The notes under the pieces are model-generated. The model was not told the origin of the DNA and did not search any database. It saw nothing but the letters and a program-made list of their open reading frames with translations. From an uncultured beta proteobacterium (GTDB taxonomy: Bacteria > Pseudomonadota > Gammaproteobacteria > Burkholderiales > Burkholderiaceae_C), in assembly GCA_903960915.1 (NCBI GenBank), contig CAJCCO010000032.1, positions 52,463-116,462 of the forward strand: a DNA stretch of 64,000 bases, in the 5' to 3' direction. Shown here piece after piece: positions 1 through 12,428 of the stretch. The translations under genes were made by a program, and so were the position numbers. Within the stretch, counting starts at the first letter, position 1, and each line of letters opens with the position of its first letter.

Positions 1-2055
1 GCGCTCGGCCAGCGCTATGCGCGCGTTGTTGTACACCACGCCAATGGCAATGATGGTGGCAAACACCGTCAATATGCCGCTGAACACCAGCACGTTGCGC
101 CCGGTCACCTCGTCAATGTTGCGCTTCATCACAGACTTGCTCACCGCCAGCGCCACCCGCGGCAAATTTTTCAGTTGCTTGAGCAACCCCTCCTCAAAGC
201 CGCGGTCTACCGCCACCGTCACTTGGTTGATGTGGTCGCCCTCTTGCAAGAGACGGTTCAGGGTGTGGCGCTCCAGGTAGGCGTTCATACCCATCAACTC
301 CTTCACCGTGGCACTCACCCGCAAGGTGTGCACATCTCGCCGGCCTTCCATCAGCTCTACCTGCACGTTGTCGCCCACCTGCACGTTCAACTTCTTTGCC
401 AGGCGGTCGGTCAGAAGCAGTCCGTCTGCGGGTACTTGAAACACCTCAAACGGCAAACCCACAATGCGTTGCAGCTCGGGGTGCGTGCGCTTGCCTTGCA
501 AGGTGCCGCGCCAGGTGTGGTTGGCATTCACCAGCCTAACGGCCACCGTGCGGGCGCCCTCTACCGCGTTGACATGTGGCAAGCGCGCTACCTCGTGCAG
601 CACGCGCGCCGGTGTTGCCTCTACCAAGCCCAGGGTCACCTCGCCACGCAGCACCCGGTTGAACTGCGTGCCCATCAGCACGTCGATCGAGTCGCCCCAA
701 AACGCACCGGTAATCACAATCGCCATGGCCACGGCAATGCCCACCACGGTGAGACTGGTGCGCAAGGGGCGCCGCTCCATGGTGCGCAAGACCATGCGCA
801 CTGCCGGAGAAAACCAATGGCGCAGGCCCAGCCTTTCCACCAGCATGGGTTTGTAAACCCCGGGGGCAGGCGGGCGCATGGCCTCTGCCGGGGCCAAGCT
901 CACGGTAGCCCGAATGGCATTCAATGTGGCCAGCATGGCCGCGCCCGAGGCCACGCCCACCGCCGCCAGCATCAACTCGGGTTTCACGCGGTAATGCAGT
1001 TGAGGGAAACGAAACACATCGGCATACAGGCTCATGAACCAGTGGCCAATGCCCGCGCCCAGCGCAATGCCCAGCACCACACCTACCACCACAATCACCA
1101 ACACCAGCTTGAGGTAGTGCAGGCCAATGGCCCAGTTGTCGTAACCCAGCGCCTTGAGGGCCGCCACCTGCTCGCGCTGCGTGGCAATTTGGCGGCCAAG
1201 CACTACGTTGAGTAAAAAGGCGGCTACCGCCAAAAAAATACTCGGTAGCAAGGTGCCCAGGACGCGCTGCTCTTTGATCTCGGAGTTGAGAATCAGGTGT
1301 GACAACTGCAAGTCGCGGCCATGCGCGCGCACCCCGCCATAGGGCGCCAGCAGGCGGTCGAGTTGGTCAATCACCGGCCCCTCGGTGGCGCCGGGTGCCA
1401 GCCGAACCGCCACGGTGTTGAAGGCGCCTTCCATGTTGTAGGCCGCGCCCAGCACGCGCCGGTCCATCCAGAACACCCCAAAGCCCCGTTGGTCGGGCGA
1501 GCCACCCAAGCCCGCAAAAATGAACTCGGGCGAGAGCGCAATGCCCACAACGGTCAGTTGCTCCTGCTTGCCGTTCATCAAGGCGCTGATGCGGTCGCCG
1601 GCCTTGAGCTGGCGGGCCAGCGCAAAGCCCTCAGACACCAGCACCTCAATGGGCCCGGTGCCCTGGGCTTGCACCATGCGCCCGCTGCGCAACTGCACCT
1701 TGTTCAGGCGCTGCGGCGCACGTGCATCCAGCCCTACCAGCCGCCCCACAATCGGATCAGCTACCTCGGGCAGCGACATGGGCACCAGCTCTGTGAGCGA
1801 GGTCTCCACGTGCGCGGCCCCGTTCATGGCCGCCAATTGGCTCTCTAACGAATGGGGTGCCCGTTTGAGGGTGGCAAACACGTGGGCAAAGCGCGCGTCG
1901 GCGTAATACAAATCGCGCGACCAAGACAGCGCGTCGTAAGCGCTAAAGCAGGTGACAAAGCCGGCCACGCCACTGGCCACCACCAGCGCAATGGTGAGCG
2001 CCTGGCTCCACATCAGGCGCAAATCGCGCAAAAGCTTGCGGTCTAAAGCCTTCAT
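1..2055 (-). CDS. ABC transporter permease, FtsX-like (3' end beyond window)
   Basis: The reverse strand reads openly from an ATG at 2055 to the window edge, about 685 codons, so the C-terminus is missing. The product starts MKALDRKLLRDLRLMWSQ, followed by a first membrane segment (ALTIALVVASGVAGFV), a large periplasmic domain, and a membrane block around residues 280-420 containing LNVVLGRQIATQREQVAALK, typical of FtsX/MacB permeases. A second extracytoplasmic domain and another membrane segment near the window edge give the duplicated architecture of long FtsX-like permeases. Its start is 36 bases downstream of the ATPase stop, so the two form an exporter operon. The substrate is not evident; lipoprotein, lipid or peptide export are family possibilities. 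The start codon lies inside an 8-bp tandem repeat. Confidence 0.88.
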   Translation of the reverse strand, partial: MKALDRKLLRDLRLMWSQALTIALVVASGVAGFVTCFSAYDALSWSRDLYYADARFAHVFATLKRAPHSLESQLAAMNGAAHVETSLTELVPMSLPEVADPIVGRLVGLDARAPQRLNKVQLRSGRMVQAQGTGPIEVLVSEGFALARQLKAGDRISALMNGKQEQLTVVGIALSPEFIFAGLGGSPDQRGFGVFWMDRRVLGAAYNMEGAFNTVAVRLAPGATEGPVIDQLDRLLAPYGGVRAHGRDLQLSHLILNSEIKEQRVLGTLLPSIFLAVAAFLLNVVLGRQIATQREQVAALKALGYDNWAIGLHYLKLVLVIVVVGVVLGIALGAGIGHWFMSLYADVFRFPQLHYRVKPELMLAAVGVASGAAMLATLNAIRATVSLAPAEAMRPPAPGVYKPMLVERLGLRHWFSPAVRMVLRTMERRPLRTSLTVVGIAVAMAIVITGAFWGDSIDVLMGTQFNRVLRGEVTLGLVEATPARVLHEVARLPHVNAVEGARTVAVRLVNANHTWRGTLQGKRTHPELQRIVGLPFEVFQVPADGLLLTDRLAKKLNVQVGDNVQVELMEGRRDVHTLRVSATVKELMGMNAYLERHTLNRLLQEGDHINQVTVAVDRGFEEGLLKQLKNLPRVALAVSKSVMKRNIDEVTGRNVLVFSGILTVFATIIAIGVVYNNARIALAER

Positions 2056-2082
2056 GGTTTCATGCCTTCATGCCTTCATGTC
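2051..2082. repeat. 8-bp tandem repeat (4 units) over a start codon
   Basis: Four consecutive units TTCATGGT, TTCATGCC, TTCATGCC, TTCATGTC on the + strand. Read on the minus strand, each unit carries an ATG, and several carry an AAGG just before the next ATG. The last unit contains the permease start codon. Confidence 0.8.
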
Positions 2083-2091
2083 TTTATCGTT

Positions 2092-2913
2092 TCACCACGA
2101 CAAGTCAGACGGCTTGAGCTTGTGCGTATTGCGTTCTTCGCGCTGAATTCGCCCGCCGCCCAGGTACAGCACCCGGTCGGCCATGCCGGCAATGGCGGCG
2201 TTGTGGGTGATCACCACCGCCGTGGTGCCCAGCTCGCGGTTAATGCGCTCAATCACATCCAGCACCAACTTGCCGGTTTGGTAATCGAGCGCGCCGGTGG
2301 GTTCGTCGCACAACAGCACCTGCGGGCGCTTCACAATGGCGCGCGCTATGGCCACGCGCTGCTGCTCACCGCCCGAGAGTTGTGACGGAAAGTGGTCCAA
2401 CCGCTCGCCCAGGCCCACCAGTCCCAGCGCCTCGGTGGCGGGCATGGGGTGCTGCACGATGTCGGTTACCAGCTGCACGTTTTCCAGCACCGTCAGGCTG
2501 GGAATGAGGTTGTAGAACTGGAACACAAACCCCACGTGGTCGCGCCGGTACTGCGTCAACTGCGCGTCGCTGGCGCTGCTGAGCTCATGGTCCTCAAAGC
2601 GGGCGCTGCCCCCGCTGGGCCGGTCCAGCCCGCCCAAAATATTCAAGAGTGTCGATTTGCCGCTTCCGGATGGCCCCAGCAGCACAATGAACTCGCCGCT
2701 GTAAATCGTCAAGTCCACGTCCATCAAAGCCTGCACGCGCACCTGCCCCATTTGGTAGACCTTGCTTAAATGCTGCGCCGTGAAGACTGCTTGGGGGGCC
2801 GCAGGCGCCAAAGCTGTGATGGCCGCGGTAGACGAGGGGGGGGGAATTGAGGCAGGCAAGTGTTGAACCTTAAGCCACTGGCGCGTAGGTGCTTCACTAT
2901 CGCTATAAATCAC
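2092..2913 (-). CDS. ABC transporter ATP-binding protein (LolD/MacB type)
   Basis: ATPase of the two-gene exporter, energising the downstream FtsX-like permease. Visible motifs are Walker A ([14 protein letters not shown]), the ABC signature ([14 protein letters not shown]), Walker B ([12 protein letters not shown]) and the switch histidine (VVITHN), all in the order and spacing of the LolD/MacB family. The GTG at 2913 has no obvious ribosome binding site. The first 40-45 residues are low-complexity, Pro/Ala-rich, and are encoded across a run of nine G at 2836-2844. Family members usually begin near [13 protein letters not shown], so the true start may be the in-frame TTG at 2811. The stop is 36 bases before the permease start. 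Confidence 0.9.
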   Translation of the reverse strand: MIYSDSEAPTRQWLKVQHLPASIPPPSSTAAITALAPAAPQAVFTAQHLSKVYQMGQVRVQALMDVDLTIYSGEFIVLLGPSGSGKSTLLNILGGLDRPSGGSARFEDHELSSASDAQLTQYRRDHVGFVFQFYNLIPSLTVLENVQLVTDIVQHPMPATEALGLVGLGERLDHFPSQLSGGEQQRVAIARAIVKRPQVLLCDEPTGALDYQTGKLVLDVIERINRELGTTAVVITHNAAIAGMADRVLYLGGGRIQREERNTHKLKPSDLSW

Positions 2914-2977
2914 AAGGCCAGGGTTGAACTACATCAACAAAGGTGAGGTGTTCGCCCTGGCAGAGATAATCCGGGTC

Positions 2978-4003
2978 ATGTCAAGCCCCTCAATCGTCCC
3001 ACCTGTCCCATCGGATCGCTGGAAGTTGTCCGTAGCCCCCATGATGGATTGGACCGACCGCCATTGTCGCTACCTGCACCGGCTGCTCTCGCAACACGCT
3101 TTGCTTTACACCGAGATGGTCACCACGGGCGCTTTGTTGCATGGTGACGTGCCGCGTCATTTGCGCTTTAACGCCGAAGAACACCCGCTGGCCTTGCAAC
3201 TTGGCGGCAGTGAGCCGGCTGACCTGGCACATTGCGCCCAGCTGGGTGAGCAGTGGGGCTATGACGAGATCAACCTCAACTGCGGTTGCCCCAGCGAGCG
3301 GGTGCAGCGTGGTGCTTTTGGCGCCTGCCTGATGAACGAGGCCGCGCTGGTGGCCGATTGCGTCAAAGCCATGGTTGACAAGGTGGCGCTGCCGGTGACT
3401 GTCAAACACCGCATTGGTCTGGACAAAGATGAAAGCTACGACCTGGTGCGTGACTTTGTGGGCACCGTGGCCAGTGCCGGCTGCAATACCTTCATCGTGC
3501 ATGCGCGCAACGCCTGGCTGAAGGGCCTGAGCCCGAAAGAAAACCGCGAAGTGCCGCCCCTGCGCTATGACGTGGTGCACCGGCTCAAACATGACTTTCC
3601 CCACTTGACCATCGTCATCAACGGCGGCATCACCACCACCGCCCAGCTGCAGGCCGAGTTGCAGCAGGTGGACGGCGTGATGGTGGGGCGCGAGGCTTAC
3701 CACAACCCCTGGTGGCTCAGCGAGTGGGATGCGCTGTACCCGCAGCTGCCGCAGCGCTCAGCTGCCCTGAGCCGTGAGGGGGTAGAGCAGCAGATGGTGG
3801 CCTACATGGAGCGCGAGGCCGCCCAGCACGGCACGCCTTGGTACGCCATAGCGCGCCACATGCTGGGCCTGCGCCATGGCCAACCGGGTGCCCGCAAATG
3901 GCGCCAAACCTGGAGCGACCACCGGCTTAAAACCCTGCCCGCCCGAGAGGTGATGGCGCGTGCGTCAGCATTAACAGTAGGAGCGCCAGTTGACAGCCTC
4001 TGA
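2978..4003 (+). CDS. dusA: tRNA-dihydrouridine synthase (DusA/DusC type)
   Basis: Flavin-dependent reduction of uridine to dihydrouridine in the tRNA D-loop, in the cytoplasm. The 341-residue product has the Dus TIM-barrel start (SVAPMMDWTDRHCRY, residues 18-32), the catalytic-cysteine motif NCGCPS (residues 101-106, Cys104), the FMN-phosphate-binding stretch VINGGITT and VGREAYHNPW near the end. TEMVTTGALLHG and the methionine pair in APMMDWTDRHCR are typical of DusA. I chose the ATG at 2978 rather than the upstream ATG at 2924 because family proteins begin shortly before the APMMDWT motif. The 3' end overlaps the next gene by 14 bases, indicating translational coupling. Confidence 0.92.
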   Translation: MSSPSIVPPVPSDRWKLSVAPMMDWTDRHCRYLHRLLSQHALLYTEMVTTGALLHGDVPRHLRFNAEEHPLALQLGGSEPADLAHCAQLGEQWGYDEINLNCGCPSERVQRGAFGACLMNEAALVADCVKAMVDKVALPVTVKHRIGLDKDESYDLVRDFVGTVASAGCNTFIVHARNAWLKGLSPKENREVPPLRYDVVHRLKHDFPHLTIVINGGITTTAQLQAELQQVDGVMVGREAYHNPWWLSEWDALYPQLPQRSAALSREGVEQQMVAYMEREAAQHGTPWYAIARHMLGLRHGQPGARKWRQTWSDHRLKTLPAREVMARASALTVGAPVDSL

Positions 4004-4895
4004 CAAGCAAGAACGCCTGGCCGCCCGGCTGTTGTGGCTTATTCCGGTGATGTGGTCGGTTAACTACCTGGTGGCGCGCAAGGCGCCGGGCATTGTGGAG
4101 CCGCATATGCTGGCGTTGGGGCGCTGGGGGCTGGCCGGTGGCATTCTGGCTTTTCTGGCCCGCAAGGAACTTTGGCAGGCACGCCAGGCTATTGTCGATG
4201 TTTGGCATGAGTACCTGGCGCTGGGCGTCTTGGGCATGCTGGTGTGTGGCGCCTGGGTTTACTTAGGCGCCAAAACCACGGGCGCCATGAACATTGCTCT
4301 TATATATGCCGCCTCGCCGGTGCTGATTGCCGTGGGGGCTGTGCTGTTTTTGGGTGAGCGCCTGTCCCGCGTGCAGGTGCTGGGCGTGGCCATGGCGTTG
4401 GTGGGGGTGCTTACGGTTATTACCCAGGGCCAGTTGTTGGCCATTGCCCAAGTGAACTGGGTAGCGGGCGACGGCTGGATTGTGCTGGCCATGGTGTCCT
4501 GGGCCTTGTACGCGCTGCTGCAAAAAAAATGGCCCACCCCCTTTAGCGCCACCGCCCGGTTGGCCACCATTTGTGCCGGCGGCGTGGTGGCTATTTTCCC
4601 TTTTGCCGTCTGGGAAATTTACCAACCCAGCACACCGCCGTGGTCGGTGGACGCCACCGCGCTGGTGTTGGCCGCCGCCCTGATTCCCGGGCTGGGTGCT
4701 TACTGGCTGTATGGCTGGACGCAAAGAATACTCGGCGCCAGCCGGGTGGCCGTGACCCTTTATCTCTCGCCGCTGGTGGCCACTTTACTGGCCTGGGGCG
4801 TGCTGCATGAGCCGCTGGGCCTGCACCATGCAACCGGGTTGGCGCTGGTGCTGCCGGGGGTTTATTTGGCCAGCCGCAAGGCGCCAACCCCCTAA
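3990..4895 (+). CDS. EamA/DMT-family membrane transporter
   Basis: A 301-residue inner-membrane protein with about ten hydrophobic segments arranged as two EamA repeats. The first runs from about residue 10 (LLWLIPVMWSVNYLVARKAPG) and the second from about residue 155 (GWIVLAMVSWALYALLQKKW). The architecture is that of drug/metabolite exporters of the DMT superfamily; the substrate cannot be predicted. The start is a TTG at 3990 with a good ribosome binding site (TAGGAG, 3978-3983). It lies inside the 3' end of the tRNA-dihydrouridine synthase gene, overlapping it by 14 bases, so the two are cotranscribed and probably coupled. Confidence 0.88.
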   Translation: MTASDKQERLAARLLWLIPVMWSVNYLVARKAPGIVEPHMLALGRWGLAGGILAFLARKELWQARQAIVDVWHEYLALGVLGMLVCGAWVYLGAKTTGAMNIALIYAASPVLIAVGAVLFLGERLSRVQVLGVAMALVGVLTVITQGQLLAIAQVNWVAGDGWIVLAMVSWALYALLQKKWPTPFSATARLATICAGGVVAIFPFAVWEIYQPSTPPWSVDATALVLAAALIPGLGAYWLYGWTQRILGASRVAVTLYLSPLVATLLAWGVLHEPLGLHHATGLALVLPGVYLASRKAPTP

Positions 4896-5009
4896 GCGCA
4901 AGGGTTCTGCCGCCCAAATGGGGCGAGTTATCATTAAGTCACTCCAAGAAGGGGCCGATTGTTGGCCCTGAAGTCCTACTTTCAACCGTCTCTCCAGTCC
5001 CAGCCCGCC

Positions 5010-8000
5010 GTGCGCCTTAATTCCATCAAGCTTTCCGGCTTCAAGTCCTTTGCCGAACCCACCAATTTCATGCTGCCTGGGCAATTGGTGGGCGTGGTGG
5101 GGCCCAATGGCTGTGGCAAGTCCAACATCATGGACGCCGTGCGTTGGGTGTTGGGCGAGAGCAAGGCCTCGGAGTTGCGTGGCGAGTCCATGCAAGACGT
5201 CATTTTTAATGGCACCACCACCCGTAAACCGTCCAGCCGCGCCAGCGTGGAGCTGGTGTTTGACAACGCCGACCACCGCGCCGGCGGTCAGTGGGGCCAG
5301 TTTGGCGAAATTGCTGTCAAGCGCGTGCTCACCCGCGACGGCAACAGCAGCTACTTCATCAACAACCAGCCAGTGCGCCGGCGCGACGTGCAAGACGTGT
5401 TTCTGGGCACCGGCCTGGGGCCACGCGCCTACGCCATCATTGGCCAGGGCACCATCAGCCGCATCATCGAGTCCAAACCCGAAGAGCTGCGCCTGTTTCT
5501 GGAAGAGGCCGCTGGCGTCTCTAAATACAAAGAGCGCCGCCGCGAGACTGAAAACCGCCTAAGCGACACGCGCGAGAACCTGACCCGGGTAGAAGACATT
5601 CTGCGCGAGCTCAATGCCAACCTGGACAAGCTGGAAAAGCAGGCTGAGGTGGCCAAGAAGTACAACACCCTCAATGCCGATGTCACGCTTAAGCAGCACC
5701 AACTCTGGTTTTTAAGGCGCAGTGAGTCTGAGGCCGACCAGGCCAAGGTCAATGCCGATGCCCAGGGCGCTGTCAATGCGCTGGAGAGCCGCATGGCTGA
5801 TTTGCGCGCCATTGAGTCCGAGCTGGAAACCGTGCGCCAGGCCCATTACGCGGCGGGCGACCAGGTCAACCAGGCGCAGGGCCAGCTGTACGAGGCCAGC
5901 ACCGAAGTAGGGCGCCTGGAAGCTGAGATTCGCTTTGTGGTGGAGGGCCGCCAGCGCGTGGAGCAGCGCTTGCTGACGCTGAAAGAACAAATGGCCCAGT
6001 GGGCCACGCGCCGCGACGACGCCCAGCAGGAGATTGAAAACCTGCTGGAGCTGGCCCTGATGGGCGAAGAAAAAACCGAGCTGCTGGCCGCCCAGGTTGA
6101 AGACCAAGCCCAGCAGTTGCCTGACCTGGAAGAGGCCCTGCGCCTGGCGCAAAAAAACGCCAACGAGCAGCGCGCCAGCGTGGCCCAGGTGCAGCAGCAA
6201 ATTCAGGTGCTGGCCGCTGAGCAGCGCAATATTGAAGAGCAGTCGCGCCAACTCGGCACCCGCCAAGAGCGCCTGAGCACCGACCGCAACGCGCTGGAAA
6301 CCCCGGATGAAACCCGCCTGATCAACCTGCAAGCCCAGCTAGAGCAGGCGCAAGAAGCCGCTAGCGTGAACGATGCGCGCCTGCAAGAACTGCAGGACAG
6401 CGTGCCGCAACTCGACGACACCCGGCGCACGCAGCAACAGGCCGTCAACACCGAATCAGCCAAGCTGGCCGACTTGTCCGCCCGCTTGGAAGCCCTGAAG
6501 GCCTTGCAAGAAAAAGTCAAGACCGATGGCAAGCTGCAGCCTTGGCTGGCACGCCACGGGCTGGACCATTTGCAAGGCTTGTGGAGCCGTATTCATATTG
6601 AGCAGGGCTGGGAAAACGCTCTGGAAGGCGCTTTGCGCGAGCGCCTGGGCGCGCTGGAGGTGTCGCGTCTGGACCTGGTGCGCGCTTTTGGCAACGACGC
6701 GCCGCCGGCCAAGCTGTCGTTTTACAGCCCACCGCTGGCCGCAGCGCCTGACAAAGAGTCTGTTTTGCCGCGTCTGTCTGACCTGCTGCGTGTGAACGAT
6801 GCCGGCCAGCGCGCCGTCATGACCGACTGGCTGCAAGGCTGCCTGACCGCAGCCAGCATTGAAGAAGCATTGGCCCAGCGCGACAAGTTGCAGCCGGGCC
6901 AGACTATTTACGTCAAATCCGGCCATGCGGTGAGCCAGTACAGCGTGAGCTTTTACGCCCAGGACTCCGAGCAGGCCGGTTTGCTGGCCCGTGCGCAGGA
7001 AATTGAAAACCTGGAAAAGCAGCTGCGAGCCCAGGTCTTCATCAATGACGAAACCCTTACCGCCCTGGTGCGCGCTGAGGCCGCTTATGCCGATGCCTCT
7101 CAGCGCCTGGGCATGGCACGGCGCGAGGCGGCCGAGAGCCAGAACCGCGCCCATGAGTTGCAGGTTGAAACCTTGCGTTTGAGCCAGCAGGCCGAGCAGG
7201 CCCGCGCCCGCAGTGCCCAGTTAGAAGGTGACCTGGCCGAGGTGGAGGCCCAGTTGGAAGACCTGCAGGAGCGCCGCGTGACCGCTGAAGGTCGCTTTGA
7301 AGAACTCGACATGCAACTGGCCGACACCCAGGAGCGCCACGCCCAACTTGACGAGCGCGTGATTGAGGCCGAGCGCAAGCTCACCGAATGCCGTGAGCAA
7401 CAACGCAGCCTGGAGCGGCAGGCGCAAGAGGCCACCTTCACCCTGCGCAGCCTGGACGCGCGCAAGGCCGAGCTGTCGCGCGCCATTGACACCGCTACGC
7501 AGCAGTCCAGCGCCATTGAGGCCGAGGCCCAGCGGGCCCACGAAGAGCTGGCCCGCCTGAGCGACGCGGCAGCGCAAGGCGGCTTGCAAAGCGCGCTGGC
7601 CGTCAAGCTGGAGCGTGAGCAGCGCTTGAGCGCCCAACGCAGTGAATACGACGACCTGACCGCCAAACTGCGCGCCAGCGACGAGCGCCGTTTACAGCTG
7701 GAGCGCGAGCTCGACCCGCTGCGCCAGCGCATCACCGAATTCCAGTTGAAAGAACAGGCCGCCCGCATTGGCTTTGAGCAGTACACCCAGATGCTGACAG
7801 ACGCCCAGGCCGATCTGGCGCTGATGGCCCAGTCGATTACCGACGGCAACGTGCGCCTCTCTGGTCTGCAAAGCGAGATTGACCGCTTGAACCGCGACAT
7901 AGCGGCCTTGGGCGCCGTCAACCTGGCCGCCCTGGATGAACTGGCTGTTGCCAGCGAGCGCAAGAACTTTCTCGATGCCCAGTCGGCTGACTTGAACGAG

Positions 8001-8522
8001 GCCATGAGCACGCTGGAAGACGCCATCAAGAAAATTGACGGCGAAACCCGCGAGCTGCTCTCTGGCACCTTCAACATCGTCAACGAGCACTTTGGCAAGA
8101 TGTTCCCCGAGCTGTTTGGCGGTGGCAATGCGCGCTTGGTCATCACCGGTGAAGAAATTTTGGACTCCGGCGTGCAGGTGATTGCCCAGCCGCCGGGCAA
8201 GAAAAACCAGACCATTCACCTGCTGTCGGGCGGTGAAAAAGCCTTGACCGCGATTGCCCTGGTGTTTGCGATTTTTCAACTCAATCCGGCGCCGTTTTGC
8301 TTGCTCGACGAGGTGGACGCGCCGCTGGACGACGCCAACACCGAGCGCTATGCCAAGCTGGTTTCCAGCATGAGCAAAGGCACCCAGTTTCTCTTTATCA
8401 GTCACAACAAGATCGCCATGGAAATGGCCGAGCAGTTGATTGGCGTCACCATGCAGGAGCAGGGCGTGTCGCGCATTGTGGCGGTGGACATGGACGCTGC
8501 CGTGTCGATGATTGCGGCCTGA
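5010..8522 (+). CDS. smc: chromosome segregation protein SMC
   Basis: Condensin ATPase that compacts and segregates the chromosome. From the GTG at 5010 the product is 1170 residues. The N-terminal head carries Walker A (GPNGCGKSN, 31-39) and the DAVRWVLGESKASELRG stretch. Long heptad coiled coils flank a hinge at about 507-667, and the C-terminal head has the signature LLSGGEKALTAIAL (about 1071-1084) and Walker B (CLLDEVDAPLDD, about 1096). The GTG was chosen because homologues start with RLNSIKLSGFKSF. However, an in-frame TTG at 4959 follows a strong AAGAAGG ribosome binding site (4946-4952) and would add 17 residues, so the start is uncertain. Followed closely by zipA-like and ligA, as is usual in Burkholderiales. 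Confidence 0.95.
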   Translation: MRLNSIKLSGFKSFAEPTNFMLPGQLVGVVGPNGCGKSNIMDAVRWVLGESKASELRGESMQDVIFNGTTTRKPSSRASVELVFDNADHRAGGQWGQFGEIAVKRVLTRDGNSSYFINNQPVRRRDVQDVFLGTGLGPRAYAIIGQGTISRIIESKPEELRLFLEEAAGVSKYKERRRETENRLSDTRENLTRVEDILRELNANLDKLEKQAEVAKKYNTLNADVTLKQHQLWFLRRSESEADQAKVNADAQGAVNALESRMADLRAIESELETVRQAHYAAGDQVNQAQGQLYEASTEVGRLEAEIRFVVEGRQRVEQRLLTLKEQMAQWATRRDDAQQEIENLLELALMGEEKTELLAAQVEDQAQQLPDLEEALRLAQKNANEQRASVAQVQQQIQVLAAEQRNIEEQSRQLGTRQERLSTDRNALETPDETRLINLQAQLEQAQEAASVNDARLQELQDSVPQLDDTRRTQQQAVNTESAKLADLSARLEALKALQEKVKTDGKLQPWLARHGLDHLQGLWSRIHIEQGWENALEGALRERLGALEVSRLDLVRAFGNDAPPAKLSFYSPPLAAAPDKESVLPRLSDLLRVNDAGQRAVMTDWLQGCLTAASIEEALAQRDKLQPGQTIYVKSGHAVSQYSVSFYAQDSEQAGLLARAQEIENLEKQLRAQVFINDETLTALVRAEAAYADASQRLGMARREAAESQNRAHELQVETLRLSQQAEQARARSAQLEGDLAEVEAQLEDLQERRVTAEGRFEELDMQLADTQERHAQLDERVIEAERKLTECREQQRSLERQAQEATFTLRSLDARKAELSRAIDTATQQSSAIEAEAQRAHEELARLSDAAAQGGLQSALAVKLEREQRLSAQRSEYDDLTAKLRASDERRLQLERELDPLRQRITEFQLKEQAARIGFEQYTQMLTDAQADLALMAQSITDGNVRLSGLQSEIDRLNRDIAALGAVNLAALDELAVASERKNFLDAQSADLNEAMSTLEDAIKKIDGETRELLSGTFNIVNEHFGKMFPELFGGGNARLVITGEEILDSGVQVIAQPPGKKNQTIHLLSGGEKALTAIALVFAIFQLNPAPFCLLDEVDAPLDDANTERYAKLVSSMSKGTQFLFISHNKIAMEMAEQLIGVTMQEQGVSRIVAVDMDAAVSMIAA

Positions 8523-8527
8523 ATAGT

Positions 8528-9562
8528 ATGAGTAATTTGCAAATTGGACTGGCTTTGGTGGGGGTGTTGGTGCTGCTGATCATGATGCTGCACGGTGCCT
8601 GGTCGTCGCGCAAAAATGCGCCGCGCCAAGCCTCGCCCGAAGAACCCAGCGCTGACGCAGCGCCCACAGACGGCCAGGAGCCGTCCCTCGATGCCGAGGC
8701 TTTTGACATGGCCAATCTGCCCCTGCCCATGCTGGAGAAGCGCCCCGCCATGGACAGCCTGATTGACGTGATTGCCCCCATCGTGCTGGACGGCCCGGTC
8801 TCTGGCGACGCCGCGCTGGCCGCTATGCCCAGCACCCGGCGCGCAGGCAGCAAGCTGTTCTCTCTTGAAGGCTATAACGAAGCGGATCAGGCCTGGGAAA
8901 CCCCCTTGCCCGGCCACCGCTACAGCGCGTTCCAGGCCGGCGTGCAACTGGCCAATCGCTTAGGCGCGCTCAATGAAATCGAGTATTCAGAATATGTCAT
9001 GAAGACCCACGCGTTTTGCGACGCGGTCAACGGCACGCCAGACTTTCCCGAGATGCTTGAAGAGGTGGCCCGCGCCCGCGAGCTGGACCAGTTTGCCAGC
9101 GACCACGACGCCCAACTCGGCTTTGTGCTGCGCGCGCGCGATGTGGCCTGGAGCCCCGGTTACGTGCAGCAAAATGCGGCGCGGCTGGGGTTTGTGGCCG
9201 GTGCCATTCCCGGGCGCATGGTGGTGCCCGCCAGCCAGCCCGGCTTGCCCCCGGTGCTGGTGTTGAGCTTTGACACCCAGGCGGCGATGGCCGAAGACCC
9301 GGCCCAGTCGGCCATTCACGAGGTGGCCATCAGCCTGGATGTGCCGCAGATTGACCGCCACGACCAACCCTTTGCGCGCATGCGTGAAGTGGCGCAGATT
9401 CTGGCCACCCAGATGGACGGCGTGGTGACCGACGACAACGGCGTGTTGCTACCCGTGGATGCGCTCGATGTCATTGCCACTGAGATTGAGCACCTTTACG
9501 ACACCCTGGACCAGCGCGATTTGTCGGCGGGCTCGGCGCTGGCACGTCGCTTGTTCTCCTAA
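8528..9562 (+). CDS. ZipA-like cell division protein
   Basis: A 344-residue protein beginning six bases after smc. It has one N-terminal membrane segment (IGLALVGVLVLLIMMLHGAW, residues 6-25), then a charged and Pro/Ala-rich cytoplasmic linker, and a C-terminal region (about 200-344) resembling the FtsZ-binding ZipA C-terminal domain. That region ends with the pattern FARMREVAQILATQMDGVVTDDNG, where ZipA homologues have a similar run of 'A..LA..LGG.V.DD.'. In the family the membrane anchor tethers FtsZ to the inner membrane at midcell. Betaproteobacterial members are divergent, so the name rests on topology, C-terminal pattern and the conserved position between smc and ligA. Confidence 0.8.
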   Translation: MSNLQIGLALVGVLVLLIMMLHGAWSSRKNAPRQASPEEPSADAAPTDGQEPSLDAEAFDMANLPLPMLEKRPAMDSLIDVIAPIVLDGPVSGDAALAAMPSTRRAGSKLFSLEGYNEADQAWETPLPGHRYSAFQAGVQLANRLGALNEIEYSEYVMKTHAFCDAVNGTPDFPEMLEEVARARELDQFASDHDAQLGFVLRARDVAWSPGYVQQNAARLGFVAGAIPGRMVVPASQPGLPPVLVLSFDTQAAMAEDPAQSAIHEVAISLDVPQIDRHDQPFARMREVAQILATQMDGVVTDDNGVLLPVDALDVIATEIEHLYDTLDQRDLSAGSALARRLFS

Positions 9563-12392
<2,830 letters not shown>

Positions 12393-12428
12393 GTGACCAA
12401 GCTACCACGCCACTAAGCCACCAAGAGA

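Noticed and set aside
175..1215. + strand ORF of about 346 codons at the window start
   Set aside because: Antisense to the FtsX-like permease, which has clear membrane segments and continues to the window edge.
7100..8215. Minus-strand ORF of about 371 codons
   Set aside because: Antisense to the smc coiled coil; the Ser/Arg-rich translation is a typical shadow of an Ala/Glu/Leu-rich sequence.
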